Assembly: GCF_900465345.1 (NCBI RefSeq) | Contig: NZ_UEGO01000033.1 | Coordinates: 62,001-126,000 of the forward strand | Origin: Asaia bogorensis | Lineage (GTDB): Bacteria > Pseudomonadota > Alphaproteobacteria > Acetobacterales > Acetobacteraceae | DNA: 64,000 nucleotides | Direction of reading: 5' to 3' | Shown here: positions 18,020-27,124 of the stretch, one piece after another | How positions within the stretch are numbered: position 1 is the stretch's first letter | Layout: each line of letters starts with the position of its first letter | Notes under the pieces: model-generated | What the model was told of the DNA's origin: nothing | What the model saw: only the letters and a program-made list of their open reading frames with translations | The model's database searches: none | Made by a program: the position numbers and the translations under genes

Positions 18020-18688
18020 TCAGCCTGCGCGATCGATAAAGTCGCACACCTCATGAAGATCATTCATGATCGCATGGGCCTTCTCCGTGATCTCCGCATT
18101 CGGGGCCATCAGGTCAGGCACCACAATGACCCTTATCCCGGCGGCATGGGCCGCGCGGGCGCCATTGTGGGAATCCTCGAGCGCCAGACAATAGGCGGGC
18201 TCGACCCCGATCGCCTCAGCGGCGCGCAGATAGGGCTCCGGGTCAGGCTTGCCGCGCGTCACATCGTCACGCGTGATGATGGCATCGAACCGGTCATAGA
18301 TCCCCACATGGCGCAGATGCGCCTCGGTACGCTCACGCCCCGAGGATGTGGCAATGGCGCGTGGCAGCTGGCGGGCATCGAGCATTTCCAGCAACGGAAG
18401 CACGCCCTTTTTCAGCACGAGTTTACCCGCCTGAACCAGTTCATGCAGACGGATATTCTGCCTCCTGAACAATGCAGCCAGATCAATGTCGGGGCCAAAG
18501 CTGTCAATCACCAGCTGGGCACAAGCATCACCGGGCAGGCCGATCATCTGGCGCGCAAATTCATGATCCATGTCATAGCCCAGATCACGCGCGCCGAGGG
18601 TAAAGGCATCGAGAGACAGGGTTTCGCTATCGAGCAAAAGCCCGTCCATATCGAATAACACGCCGCGTATGGGGCCAGGGCCGGTCAT
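18020..18688 (-). CDS. HAD-superfamily phosphatase (subfamily IA)
   Basis: 222 residues. Motif I is FDMDGLLLDSE with the nucleophile and acid Asp, motif II is IATSSG, motif III Lys lies in RGKPDPEPY, and motif IV is CLALEDSHNGARAA. The helical cap sits between motifs I and II. It resembles phosphoglycolate, sugar-phosphate and beta-phosphoglucomutase-type HAD enzymes; the substrate cannot be read. AGGAGA lies five bases before the ATG. It lies downstream of xdhABC on the same strand with a 130-base gap and is convergent with the feo operon. Confidence 0.85.
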   Translation of the reverse strand: MTGPGPIRGVLFDMDGLLLDSETLSLDAFTLGARDLGYDMDHEFARQMIGLPGDACAQLVIDSFGPDIDLAALFRRQNIRLHELVQAGKLVLKKGVLPLLEMLDARQLPRAIATSSGRERTEAHLRHVGIYDRFDAIITRDDVTRGKPDPEPYLRAAEAIGVEPAYCLALEDSHNGARAAHAAGIRVIVVPDLMAPNAEITEKAHAIMNDLHEVCDFIDRAG

Positions 18689-18818
18689 GAATGTCTCCTT
18701 TGGTATAAGTTACTGATGTGCGTTCAACGGGCCAGGCCGCGCAGATGTTGCCAGATGGCCGATCACAGCTTGTCGGGCCAGTGGGCTGGCAATGGTCGGC
18801 CTCCCGCCGTTCCGTTGC

Positions 18819-19610
18819 TTATGACGAACCGCACTCATCGCTCGTATGGCCGCCATGAACGAGTTTGACGACCAGCTCCGCCGCAACGAGGGCAGCGATG
18901 ACCGAAGGACGCTTGTCACGGATCCTGTACGGACCGTCACGATGCCCGATAGGGCAGACCAGCGCATCAATCCTGTGCTGTGCCATCCCCAGCGCACGAA
19001 ATCCGGCCTCGAACCGGCGTCGCTTGGTGCGCGAGCCAATCAGGCCGACATAGGCCAGATCGCCACGATCGAGGGCGGCAGCCGTGATGAGCGCATCCAG
19101 CGTATGGCTGGGTGTCATGATGACCACACCATCACCGGGGCGCAGCAGGGCGAGTTCGGCCTCCCAATCCTGCGTCACGCTCATTGTCACACCCTCGGGC
19201 ACGAGCCCGAATTCATCCACTCGTGAATCAATCCAGCGCAAGGCCATAGGCAGGGGGGAAAGCGCACGGACAAGGGCGCGGCCAACATGCCCTGCGCCAA
19301 ACAGGCTTACCACAGGCCATGACGCCTGTTCAGCCTCGAGGCAGGACAATTCATGATCGAGATCGAAAACCGGTTCGTAGCGTATCGTCACGGCCCCGCC
19401 ACAGCATTGATCGGCCTCGGGTCCGAGACGATAGCGATGCTCCTGCGCAAGGGTGGCACCGCTCAGAATCCGGCGTGCCTCGGCCAGACATTCCCATTCC
19501 AGCGTTCCACCACCGATCGTGCCAGTCTGGGCGTTGTGAGACACCAGCATAAACGCCCCGGCCTCACGCGGGGTCGAGCCCGCAGCGTCGGCCACAAGGA
19601 TCCGGAGCAC
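18819..19610 (-). CDS. xdhC: Xanthine dehydrogenase accessory protein XdhC
   Basis: 263 residues from the GTG at 19610. XdhC binds molybdenum cofactor, helps its sulfuration and inserts it into XdhB. Signatures are ADAAGSTPREAGAFMLV, TGTIGGGTLEWECL, DQCCGGAV and the Rossmann motif VSLFGAGHVGRALVRA, with GLIGSRTKRRRFE near the end. GAGG sits eight bases before the GTG. The in-frame sequence upstream (IDLDLIRRWQREAVAV) looks like the missing family N-terminal helix but has no ATG, GTG or TTG. A CTG there overlaps the xdhB TGA, so the true start may be further upstream. It is the last gene of xdhABC. Confidence 0.9.
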   Translation of the reverse strand: MLRILVADAAGSTPREAGAFMLVSHNAQTGTIGGGTLEWECLAEARRILSGATLAQEHRYRLGPEADQCCGGAVTIRYEPVFDLDHELSCLEAEQASWPVVSLFGAGHVGRALVRALSPLPMALRWIDSRVDEFGLVPEGVTMSVTQDWEAELALLRPGDGVVIMTPSHTLDALITAAALDRGDLAYVGLIGSRTKRRRFEAGFRALGMAQHRIDALVCPIGHRDGPYRIRDKRPSVIAALVAAELVVKLVHGGHTSDECGSS

Positions 19611-19654
19611 AGCAACCGCCTCGCGTTGCCAGCGCCGGATCAGGTCGAGGTCGA

Positions 19655-22078
19655 TCAGGCGCTCTCTCCCGTCGGGGCGCCCACGGCAACAGATGACGGC
19701 CGGGTAGCGGATGATTGGGCGACAGATGACTTCATGGCCATGATGGTGCGCAACAGCCGCTCGGGTGTCGCGGGTGCATCCAGCCCCGGACAGTGCCGGT
19801 AGTCGCCCAGACTGGCAATCGCATCGGACAGCGCATGCAAGACTGCGACACCATGGACCAGAGGAGGCTCGCCCACAGCCTTCGAGCGGTAGATCGTTTC
19901 CTCACGGTTGGGGGCATTTTCCAGCAGCATCACGTTGAAGATATGCGGTCGGTCAGAGCAGGCTGGAATCTTATAGGTGCTTGGCGCATGGGTACGCAGG
20001 CGGCCCTTCTCGTCCCAGACCAGTTCTTCCGTGGTGAGCCATCCCGCTCCCTGAACGAACGCCCCCTCGATCTGGCCGATATCAATGGCCGGATTGAGGG
20101 ATTGCCCCGCGTCATGAAGAATATCCACACGGTCTATCGTGTTCTCACCTGTCAGCAGGTCGAGCGTGACTTCAGCGCAGGCCGCACCATAGGCGAAATA
20201 GTAGAATGGGCGCCCACGCCCCGTTGCGGCATCCCAGGAGATTTTGGGCGTCTTGTAAAATCCGCTGGCTGACAGCGAGATACGGGCAAAATAGACCTGC
20301 CACACCAGATCGCGAAAGCTGACACACTCGTCCCCGATGCTGACACCCTCGGGCGTAAAAGAAATTGCCTCGGGCGCAACCTGCCATTTTTCAGCAGCAA
20401 AAGCGATCATGCGCCCCTTGATCTGGCTTACGGCATCGAGCACCGCCATACCGTTCAGATCTGCGCCAGATGATGCCGCCGTGGCTGACGTGTTGGGCAC
20501 CTTGCCGGTCGTCGTGGCGGTGATGCGCACTGAGTCAGCAGGCAGGGCAAATTCCTGCATGACGATCTGCACCATCTTGGTGTGCAGACCCTGCCCCATT
20601 TCTGTCCCACCGTGATTCACCTGTACCGACCCGTCGGTATAGACATGAACCAGAGCACCAGCCTGATTGTAATGCGTCGCGGTGAATGAAATGCCGAACT
20701 TCACCGGAACGAGTGCGATCCCCTTGCGCAAAGTGCGGCTGGTTGCATTGAACGCTCTGAGGGCCGCCTTGCGATGACGATAATCGCAGCGCTCTGCCAG
20801 CTGCGTCATGACGAGATCGCTGATCGAGTCCTCAACGACCATATGGTAGGGCGTCAGATTGCGCTCACCAGTGCCATAGACATTACGCAGACGGATATCG
20901 AGCGGGTCCTGGCTGGTGGCAAACGCGATTTCCTCAATCACACGCTCGGCAGCAACAATCCCCTGCGGGCCGCCAAACCCGCGAAAAGCCGTATTGGACT
21001 GTGTGTTGGTCTTGAGCGCCTGTGAGCGAAAACGCACATCGGGGTAATAATAGGCGTTATCAGCGTGAAAGAGGGCGCGGTCTGTCACTGGCCCCGAGAG
21101 ATCCGCTGACCAGCCACAGCGGGCCGCCAGTTCCATATCCACGGCAAGAATATCGCCCTGGCTGGTAAAGCCGACATCGTAACGCACCTGAAAATCGTGA
21201 CGCTTGCCCGTGATCATCATGTCATCATCACGATCGAGGCGCATCTTGGCCGCCTGGCCGGTCAGCTCTGCCGCAAGGGCAGCCAGGCAGGCGCATCCAT
21301 TGGCTTGGGACTCCTTGCCACCAAACCCGCCCCCCATGCGGCGGATTTCAGTTGTGACCAGATGATGAGGGCGGCCCAGAACACTTGCCACGAGATGCTG
21401 CGTTTCAGAGGGGTGCTGGGTGGAGGACCAGACCCGCATCTCGCCAGCCTCACCCGGCTGGGCCAGAGCCACCTGCCCCTCGAGATAGAAATGCTCTTGC
21501 CCGCCAATCGTCACGCAGCCACTCAGCCTGCGCGGTGCGCTTTCCAGAGCGGGACCAACGGCACCACGCTCCATCGTCAGCGGGCGCCAGACCAGCGGGC
21601 TTCCATTGGCCCGCGCAGCGTCGATATCGAGCAGTGCTGGCAGTTCATCATAGTCGATATGCGCCAGACGCACGGCACGGCGCGCGATGGCACGATCGGT
21701 CGCCACCACGGCAAAGACAGGCTGACCAACATGCTGGACCAGATCCACCGCCAGCAAGGGCTCGTCATTGGCGTGAACCGGGCTAGTCTGATTGTCTCCC
21801 GGTATGTCTGCCGCCGTTATGACGCGCACCACGCCCGGATAATCGCGCACCGCTGACAGATCGACCGACACAAGACGGGCATGGGCCTTTTCGCTCAGCC
21901 CCGCCACAACATGCAGCAGCCCCTTGGGCTCGGGGAGGTCGTCGATATACTGCGCCTGCCCGGTTACATGCAGAATGGCGCTTTCGTGCTTCATCGAACC
22001 CGGGCCTGCGCCTTCGGCGGCAGAGTGTTTGCTTGCCCCGGCGATTGGCGTGTCCATGAAACCCTGAACATCAGACAT
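19655..22078 (-). CDS. xdhB: Xanthine dehydrogenase, molybdopterin-binding subunit
   Basis: 807 residues. This large subunit binds molybdenum cofactor and oxidises hypoxanthine and xanthine to urate. Landmarks are GQAQYIDDLPEPKGLLH, GGQEHFYLEGQVALA (substrate-site Glu), RMGGGFGGKESQ, TAFRGFGGPQG (substrate Arg), VNHGGTEMGQGLHTKMVQ and SKAVGEPPLVHG (the base Glu in GEPPL). The ATG at 22078 overlaps the xdhA stop by eight bases and has GGGAG eight bases upstream. A longer form from 22117 lies inside xdhA and lacks family likeness. The overlap suggests translational coupling with xdhA. Confidence 0.95.
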   Translation of the reverse strand: MSDVQGFMDTPIAGASKHSAAEGAGPGSMKHESAILHVTGQAQYIDDLPEPKGLLHVVAGLSEKAHARLVSVDLSAVRDYPGVVRVITAADIPGDNQTSPVHANDEPLLAVDLVQHVGQPVFAVVATDRAIARRAVRLAHIDYDELPALLDIDAARANGSPLVWRPLTMERGAVGPALESAPRRLSGCVTIGGQEHFYLEGQVALAQPGEAGEMRVWSSTQHPSETQHLVASVLGRPHHLVTTEIRRMGGGFGGKESQANGCACLAALAAELTGQAAKMRLDRDDDMMITGKRHDFQVRYDVGFTSQGDILAVDMELAARCGWSADLSGPVTDRALFHADNAYYYPDVRFRSQALKTNTQSNTAFRGFGGPQGIVAAERVIEEIAFATSQDPLDIRLRNVYGTGERNLTPYHMVVEDSISDLVMTQLAERCDYRHRKAALRAFNATSRTLRKGIALVPVKFGISFTATHYNQAGALVHVYTDGSVQVNHGGTEMGQGLHTKMVQIVMQEFALPADSVRITATTTGKVPNTSATAASSGADLNGMAVLDAVSQIKGRMIAFAAEKWQVAPEAISFTPEGVSIGDECVSFRDLVWQVYFARISLSASGFYKTPKISWDAATGRGRPFYYFAYGAACAEVTLDLLTGENTIDRVDILHDAGQSLNPAIDIGQIEGAFVQGAGWLTTEELVWDEKGRLRTHAPSTYKIPACSDRPHIFNVMLLENAPNREETIYRSKAVGEPPLVHGVAVLHALSDAIASLGDYRHCPGLDAPATPERLLRTIMAMKSSVAQSSATRPSSVAVGAPTGESA

Positions 22079-23528
22079 GGGCCAAGCTCCCGGCCTTGGC
22101 GAGACGCATGGTCTCACCCCGGCTCTCTTCGAAAAACCGCGTCAGAAGATTGGCAGCGACCGTCTGGCGATACCAGGCACTGGCCCGCATATCGCTCAGC
22201 GGTTTGAAATCCAGCGACAGGGCCTCGCGGGCAGCCTCCAGAGCGTCCTCGTTCCACAGAGCGCCCATCATAGCCTTTTCGGCGTGATGGGCGCGGCATG
22301 GCGTGGCGGCCATGCCACCAAAAGCCAATCGCACATCGAGCACACGCCCCTGCGCGTCGCAGCGCAAGGCAAACGCACCCAGAACCGCAGAAATATCCTG
22401 ATCGAAACGTTTGGATATCTTGTAGCTGCGATAGAATATTCCCGGCCGCGGTGCTGGTACGCTCACACCCTCGACAAACTCGCCCGGTCGGCGGTCCTGC
22501 TTGCCATAGGCCAGAAAGAACGCCTCAAGCGGCATATCCCGTCTCTCAAGGCCGCAACGCAGATGCAGGATTGCCCCGGCGGCAATCAACGCAGGTGGGC
22601 CATCGCCAATCGGTGAACCATTGGCAATATTGCCGCAAAGCGTCGCACTGTTCCGGATCGGTGTGGAACCGATTCGACCGATCAGCACGCCAAAATCGGG
22701 CAGAATCCGCGAGAGCGCCTCGCGCGCCTCCTCGTAGGTGACGGCAGCCCCGATATAAAGGCCTTGGGCGCCCGTCTCCAGACGCAACAGATCCGCGCAT
22801 TGCCCGATAAACGCGACGCGCGGCAGAGGGCGCATGGCTTTGGTGACCCAGAGCCCCACATCCGTCGCCCCGGCCACGATCACGGTATCCGGAAACGAGG
22901 TCAGCCGTTGCGCCAGGGATTCCGCCGTGGCAGGCACAAAAAGACTGCTGCCCTCATGCTCGATCAGCACATCCTGACCGTCTGCCAAGGCGTGCAGGCG
23001 CTCGGTCATCTCTGCCACCCTCTGCTCGAAAGCTGCAGGAGGAGCCAAGAGCGCCTGCTTCATTGCCTTGACGATGGGCGCGTAACCCGTGCAGCGACAC
23101 AGATTGCCCGAAAGCGCGGCATCGATCGCGGCGTCGTCATCCGATGCGCCTTCGGCCTGACGATAGGCCACCATCGACATCACAAAACCCGGCGTGCAGA
23201 AGCCGCACTGGGCGCCGTTGAGGGCTACCATAGCCTCCTGCACGGGGTGGAGCGCTCCCGGTGTCCCGATATCCTCGATTGTAAAAACAGCGGCACCGTC
23301 CAGCATGGGCAGCAACTGGATGCAGGCATTGACGGCCTTCACCGCAAGCCTGCCCTGACGCAGCCGCGCCACGATCACCATGCAGGCCCCGCAATCGCCC
23401 TCGTTGCATCCCTCCTTCGTGCCGGTACGCCCCTCATGGCGCAGCCAGTCCAGCAAGGTTGTGTCGGGGGCGATATCACTCAGGCTGAAGAGGCGTTCCC
23501 CCAGATAGAAGCGTATCGTCTGACGCAT
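22071..23528 (-). CDS. xdhA: Xanthine dehydrogenase, iron-sulfur/FAD subunit
   Basis: 485 residues. The N-terminal plant-ferredoxin-type cluster uses Cys41, 46, 49 and 69 (GCNEGDCGACMV and CIQLLP). The second cluster uses CGFCTPGF and CRCTGY (Cys108, 111, 144, 146). The FAD domain carries VAGATDVGLWVTK and IGSTPIRNSATLCGNIANGSPIGD; a C-terminal flavoprotein domain completes it. This subunit passes electrons from the Mo centre in XdhB to NAD+. It is the first gene of xdhABC, divergent from the HU gene. The ATG is preceded by a G-run acting as ribosome site. Confidence 0.95.
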   Translation of the reverse strand: MRQTIRFYLGERLFSLSDIAPDTTLLDWLRHEGRTGTKEGCNEGDCGACMVIVARLRQGRLAVKAVNACIQLLPMLDGAAVFTIEDIGTPGALHPVQEAMVALNGAQCGFCTPGFVMSMVAYRQAEGASDDDAAIDAALSGNLCRCTGYAPIVKAMKQALLAPPAAFEQRVAEMTERLHALADGQDVLIEHEGSSLFVPATAESLAQRLTSFPDTVIVAGATDVGLWVTKAMRPLPRVAFIGQCADLLRLETGAQGLYIGAAVTYEEAREALSRILPDFGVLIGRIGSTPIRNSATLCGNIANGSPIGDGPPALIAAGAILHLRCGLERRDMPLEAFFLAYGKQDRRPGEFVEGVSVPAPRPGIFYRSYKISKRFDQDISAVLGAFALRCDAQGRVLDVRLAFGGMAATPCRAHHAEKAMMGALWNEDALEAAREALSLDFKPLSDMRASAWYRQTVAANLLTRFFEESRGETMRLAKAGSLAHV

Positions 23529-23624
23529 GGATTACCCCCCCAAAGGTGGAAACTGGTTGATTGAACGAGGGCGGCCCCTTCGCCATTTCCGGAAACTCTT
23601 GTATGATTGGAAGATTCGACGGCA

Positions 23625-23663
23625 GAGAACAATCAGGAATATTGCATTTCCTGCCTTGTTCTC
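23625..23663 (+). repeat. Long imperfect hairpin in the HU gene leader
   Basis: GAGAACAA (23625-23632) pairs with TTGTTCTC (23656-23663), and CAGGAA (23634-23639) pairs with TTCCTG (23648-23653). Together they give a 14-bp stem interrupted only by a small 1x2 internal loop, with an 8-base terminal loop. It lies 54 bases before the HU start and 97 bases from the divergent xdhA start. No T-run follows, so it is probably not a plain terminator. It could be a leader structure or a regulator site. Confidence 0.6.
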
Positions 23664-23716
23664 TCATCGAACTGCGCCTAAGGCTCCACGGCCATTTCAA
23701 ACGCAAGAGGATCACT

Positions 23717-23995
23717 ATGAAGTCCACTGATCTGATCGACCGCATCGCCGCTGCCACCGGTGGCACCAAGGCCGACGCCAAGACCGCCCTCGACACCGTC
23801 TGGGCCAGCATCATCGAAGCCGCCACCAAGGGCGACGAAGTGTCCATCCCGGGCTTCGGCAAGTTCCAGGTCCGTTCGACCGCAGCACGTCAGGGCCGCA
23901 ACCCCAAGACCGGCGAGACGATTGAGATCGCAGCGTCCAAGAAGCTCAGCTACTCCCCCGCCAAGAACGTCAAGGACGCTCTGGCCGGCAAGTAA
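23717..23995 (+). CDS. HU-family DNA-binding protein
   Basis: 92 residues, the normal HU size. It begins MKSTDLIDRIAAATGG and shows the family signature GDEVSIPGFGKFQVRSTAARQGRNPKTG, with the DNA-contacting arm and Pro at NPKTGE. HU dimers bend and compact DNA. AGAGG lies six bases before the ATG. The frame stays open upstream to 23561 but that part has no HU likeness. Codon use is strongly biased (repeated GCC, AAG, ACC), as expected of a highly expressed gene. Confidence 0.95.
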   Translation: MKSTDLIDRIAAATGGTKADAKTALDTVWASIIEAATKGDEVSIPGFGKFQVRSTAARQGRNPKTGETIEIAASKKLSYSPAKNVKDALAGK

Positions 23996-24312
23996 GCCGC
24001 TCTACCGTGCCGGATGTCATGGGTAGCGTCTCGACGCCGCCCGATCCGGCACCCAGGCATCTCCTGCCTCTCCTGCCCCGTGCAGCAGGCAGGGTGCCTC
24101 CCGGCTACTGTCCGGGCCCTGTTCCGTTTCAGTTCCAGTGCAGCCTGCTGCAAATCCACTGATCCCGCACAGACATTCCTGATTTCAGACGATTTCTTCG
24201 AAACCTTAGCGGGTGGCTCCCTCAGCCTCGCGCTGCTGTCATGCCGATAAAAGCGACATCCTGCGTGTTCGCGTGCTTGCAAAACCCAAAAGGTTTCGTC
24301 ACGTTTCGCGGC
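23996..24312. other. Intergenic region after the HU gene
   Basis: 317 bases without a supported gene. GTGCCGGAT (24007-24015) and ATCCGGCAC (24044-24052) are perfect nine-base arms separated by 28 bases, directly after the HU stop. They could form a 3-prime hairpin but no T-run follows. Upstream in-frame ATG 24241 of the next gene lies here but lacks a ribosome site. Confidence 0.4.
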
Positions 24313-25836
24313 ATGTTGCCCCGCATCCTGCCCGCTTTCGCCCTTGCCGTTCCGCTCGTCTTTTCGTCTGCCTCTGCCCGCGCCGAGACAGCCGACACGC
24401 AGGCAACCTCGCGCATTTTCGATCATCTGCGTAATGACCCCGCGCGCCTGACCGTGTTTCTGCGCGGCTTTCCCAAGGGGGGCGATCTCCACAACCATCT
24501 GGCTGGCGCCATTCCGGCCGAAAGCTTCCTTGACTGGGCCGGTCAGGACGGCCTGTGCGTCTCTCTGGCGCAGGGACGAATCCTGCCCACCAAGTGCCGT
24601 CTGGCCACGCCGGGCGATATGCCCGCTTCCCAGCTTCGCACCCGACAGGACGCACGCGAGCTCATGATCGATTCTCTTTCGATGCATGATTTCGTTCCCA
24701 CGCCGGCAGACCGCTCCGGGCACGATCACTTTTTCTCGACTTTCGGGCGCTTTGCGCCGGTGCTTTCGGCTCATCAGGGCGCCATGCTTGCACAGGCGCG
24801 CGATCAGGCGGCGGCCGATCACGTGGTCTATCTGGAACTGATGATCTCACCCGCACTGGGCAGCATGGTGAAAGCCGGCGACCAGCACCCCCTGCACGAC
24901 CTCGACCTCGATGCCGCCCATGAGGCGCTTCATGATGAGCGCCCCCGCCTCGTGGCCGAAGCGCGCCATGAGACGGATGAGATGGAGCATCAGGCGCGCG
25001 ACATCCTGCAATGCGATACGCCTGCGGCCCATCCGGGTTGTGCTGTAACGGTACGCTATCTGTTTCAGGCCATCAGGACCATGACCCCTCCCGAGGTGTT
25101 TGCGCAGCTCGATACGGGTTATGCCCTTGCCCATGAAGACCCTCGCTTTGTCGGCATGAATTTCGTCGCCCCTGAAGACGATGCCGTGGCAATGGCCGAT
25201 TACGCCCTGCACATGCAGATGTTCGCAAAACTTGGCGCGCTCTATCCCGATGTGCGCCTGAGTCTTCATGCTGGCGAACTCACCCCTGCGCTGGTGCCTA
25301 TCACCGGGCTGCAGAGCCATATTCGTGATGCTGTCGAGATTGCTGGCGCAGACCGTATCGGCCATGGCGTGGACATCACATGGGAAAAAGATGCTGTGCG
25401 CCTGCTGGGTGAAATGGCCCAGCGCCGTGTCGCGGTGGAAATCAACCTGACCAGCAATGACCAGATCCTTGGGGTGAGCGGTGCCGCCCATCCGATGGGG
25501 CTGTATCGACGCGCCCATGTGCCGGTCGTGCTCTCGACCGATGATGAGGGCGTGTCCCGCAGCAATCTCACAGAGGCCTATGTCAGGGCCCTTTCAACCG
25601 CCCCCCTGACCTATGCCGACCTCAAGACCATCTCGCGCAACAGCCTGACCTATGCCTTCATACCCGGCACCAGCCTGTGGGACGGAGATCACGTCATCAC
25701 CCTGTGCAAGGCTCCGCAGAGCTTTGCCTGCGCCGATTTCCTGAAGAAAAGCCCCAAGGCGCGCCTTCAGCTTCAGCTCGAACAGAACTTCGCAGCCTTC
25801 GAAAACACCGTCAGCCACGAGCCCCTTTTCCTATGA
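24313..25836 (+). CDS. Exported adenosine deaminase-like protein (ADGF/CECR1-like)
   Basis: 507 residues from the ATG at 24313, which opens a classic signal peptide (MLPRILPAFALAVPLVFSSA, cleavage after SARA). Metal-site and catalytic motifs of adenosine/AMP deaminases follow: GGDLHNHLAGAIP, LSLHAGELTP, DRIGHGVDI and VVLSTDDEGVSRSNLTEAY. Predicted reaction: adenosine to inosine in the periplasm or outside. Size and the insertion after the first motif fit the secreted ADGF-like group better than cytosolic Add. The start is inferred from the signal peptide; the longer frame from 24241 has no ribosome site. Its stop overlaps the next gene in ATGA, so the two are translationally coupled. Confidence 0.88.
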   Translation: MLPRILPAFALAVPLVFSSASARAETADTQATSRIFDHLRNDPARLTVFLRGFPKGGDLHNHLAGAIPAESFLDWAGQDGLCVSLAQGRILPTKCRLATPGDMPASQLRTRQDARELMIDSLSMHDFVPTPADRSGHDHFFSTFGRFAPVLSAHQGAMLAQARDQAAADHVVYLELMISPALGSMVKAGDQHPLHDLDLDAAHEALHDERPRLVAEARHETDEMEHQARDILQCDTPAAHPGCAVTVRYLFQAIRTMTPPEVFAQLDTGYALAHEDPRFVGMNFVAPEDDAVAMADYALHMQMFAKLGALYPDVRLSLHAGELTPALVPITGLQSHIRDAVEIAGADRIGHGVDITWEKDAVRLLGEMAQRRVAVEINLTSNDQILGVSGAAHPMGLYRRAHVPVVLSTDDEGVSRSNLTEAYVRALSTAPLTYADLKTISRNSLTYAFIPGTSLWDGDHVITLCKAPQSFACADFLKKSPKARLQLQLEQNFAAFENTVSHEPLFL

Positions 25837-26975
25837 TGACACGCCCCAAAGGCCTTCGCCACCGCCTCGCCCTCTCCCTCTTCCTGTGCAGTGTTCCCGC
25901 GGGCCTGACCGCAGCTCCCGCCCATGCTGCCGGGCCGACAGCACCGGTCGCGGGTCATGCCTCTGCTGCCACCATCCCTGTGCGCGTTGTGGTTGTGACG
26001 ACCTTTGAAATCGGCAAGGACACGGGAGACACACCGGGCGAATATCAGAACTGGATCGAGAAATTCCCGCTCAGCCAGACGCTTCCCGCCCCGGGCACAG
26101 ATCATGAAGTCATGCATTACAACCCCGAGTTGCAGGTGCTTGCCATCGCTTCTGGCGAAGGCCCGGAGCATATGGCCTCTGCCATGACGGCGCTGCTGCT
26201 CGACCCACGCTTCGACCTGCGCCACAGCTATTTCGTGCTGGCAGGCATTGCGGGGATCGATCCCAATTTTGGTACGATCGGCTCCGCCGTCTGGGCACCC
26301 CGCGTCATCAATGGCGGGCTCTCCCATCTGATCGACCCGCGTGAAATTCCCAAGGACTGGCCTGACGGTTTCACGCCCGTACAGGGCAGTCGCCCCGACG
26401 AAACACCACGCCCACCCCTGCATTCCCTCTCAGGCGATATGCTCTACACCCTCAATCCGGGCCTCACCCGCTGGGCCTATGAACTGACCCGTTCCGTTTC
26501 CCTGCCCGACAGCGAGGGCATGAAGCAGAGCCGCGCCCGCTATCATGGCTACGCCGCAGCGCAAAAGCCGCCTTCTGTCATGCTGGGTGATACCATCTCG
26601 GGCGAGACCTTCTGGGTGGGCAAGCTCATGAATCGCTGGGCCGAGCGCTGGGTGCGCTACTGGACCGATAATCAGGGTGTGATGGCGACTACCGCCGAGG
26701 AAGACGTGGCCTTCTGTCAGGCACTCGCCCTTCAGGCGAAGGCTGGGCGCGTCGATCCCGAACGCGCGCTCATCCTGCGCACTGCCAGCAATTTCGACAT
26801 GCCCCCACCGGGCCAGACGGCCGCGCAGCTTCTCTCGGACGAAGCCAATGAGAAAGGCTACTCGGCCTTCATCCCGTCAGTGAACGCAGCCTATCAGATT
26901 GGCAGCATTGTCGTGCGCGACCTCGCCACGCACTGGGACCGCTACGAGAGCACGCCACCGGGCGCGGCACATTAG
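25833..26975 (+). CDS. NUP-family purine nucleoside permease/nucleosidase-like protein
   Basis: 380 residues. A signal peptide (hydrophobic LALSLFLCSVPAGLTAAPAHA) is followed by the NUP domain: RVVVVTTFEIGKDTGDTPGEYQNW, LAIASGEGPEHMASAMTALLLD, FVLAGIAGIDPNFGTIGSAVWA, MLGDTISGETFWVG and RTASNFDMPP. The family was linked to purine nucleoside uptake in fungi, and its fold resembles nucleoside phosphorylases. The bacterial role may be periplasmic binding or cleavage of nucleosides (inference). ATG 25833 overlaps the deaminase TGA; a second ATG is adjacent. Pairing with an exported adenosine deaminase points to inosine handling outside the cytoplasm. Confidence 0.88.
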   Translation: MMTRPKGLRHRLALSLFLCSVPAGLTAAPAHAAGPTAPVAGHASAATIPVRVVVVTTFEIGKDTGDTPGEYQNWIEKFPLSQTLPAPGTDHEVMHYNPELQVLAIASGEGPEHMASAMTALLLDPRFDLRHSYFVLAGIAGIDPNFGTIGSAVWAPRVINGGLSHLIDPREIPKDWPDGFTPVQGSRPDETPRPPLHSLSGDMLYTLNPGLTRWAYELTRSVSLPDSEGMKQSRARYHGYAAAQKPPSVMLGDTISGETFWVGKLMNRWAERWVRYWTDNQGVMATTAEEDVAFCQALALQAKAGRVDPERALILRTASNFDMPPPGQTAAQLLSDEANEKGYSAFIPSVNAAYQIGSIVVRDLATHWDRYESTPPGAAH

Positions 26976-27033
26976 AGTCCGGTCCGGTCAGGGTTCAGGC
27001 GGGGCCGTGACCATGGGTTTCCCCCACGCACCA

Positions 27034-27055
27034 CCGGAGGAGAGTCGTCCTCCGG
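27034..27055. terminator. Hairpin between the NUP gene and the AraC gene
   Basis: CCGGAGGA (27034-27041) and TCCTCCGG (27048-27055) form a perfect eight-base stem with a six-base loop between two convergent genes. There is no T-run, so it is at best a weak or Rho-assisted terminator. Confidence 0.45.
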
Positions 27056-27124
27056 AAACGCCTGCGGGAAACCTGTTTCAGCAGGACCGGGTGGGATTAC
27101 CTGCGCACCGATGAGCAACCCTGC

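Noticed and set aside
24007-24052. Inverted repeat after the HU stop as an intrinsic terminator
   Set aside because: The arms are perfect, but the loop is 28 bases and no T-run follows; kept only as a note in the intergenic entry.
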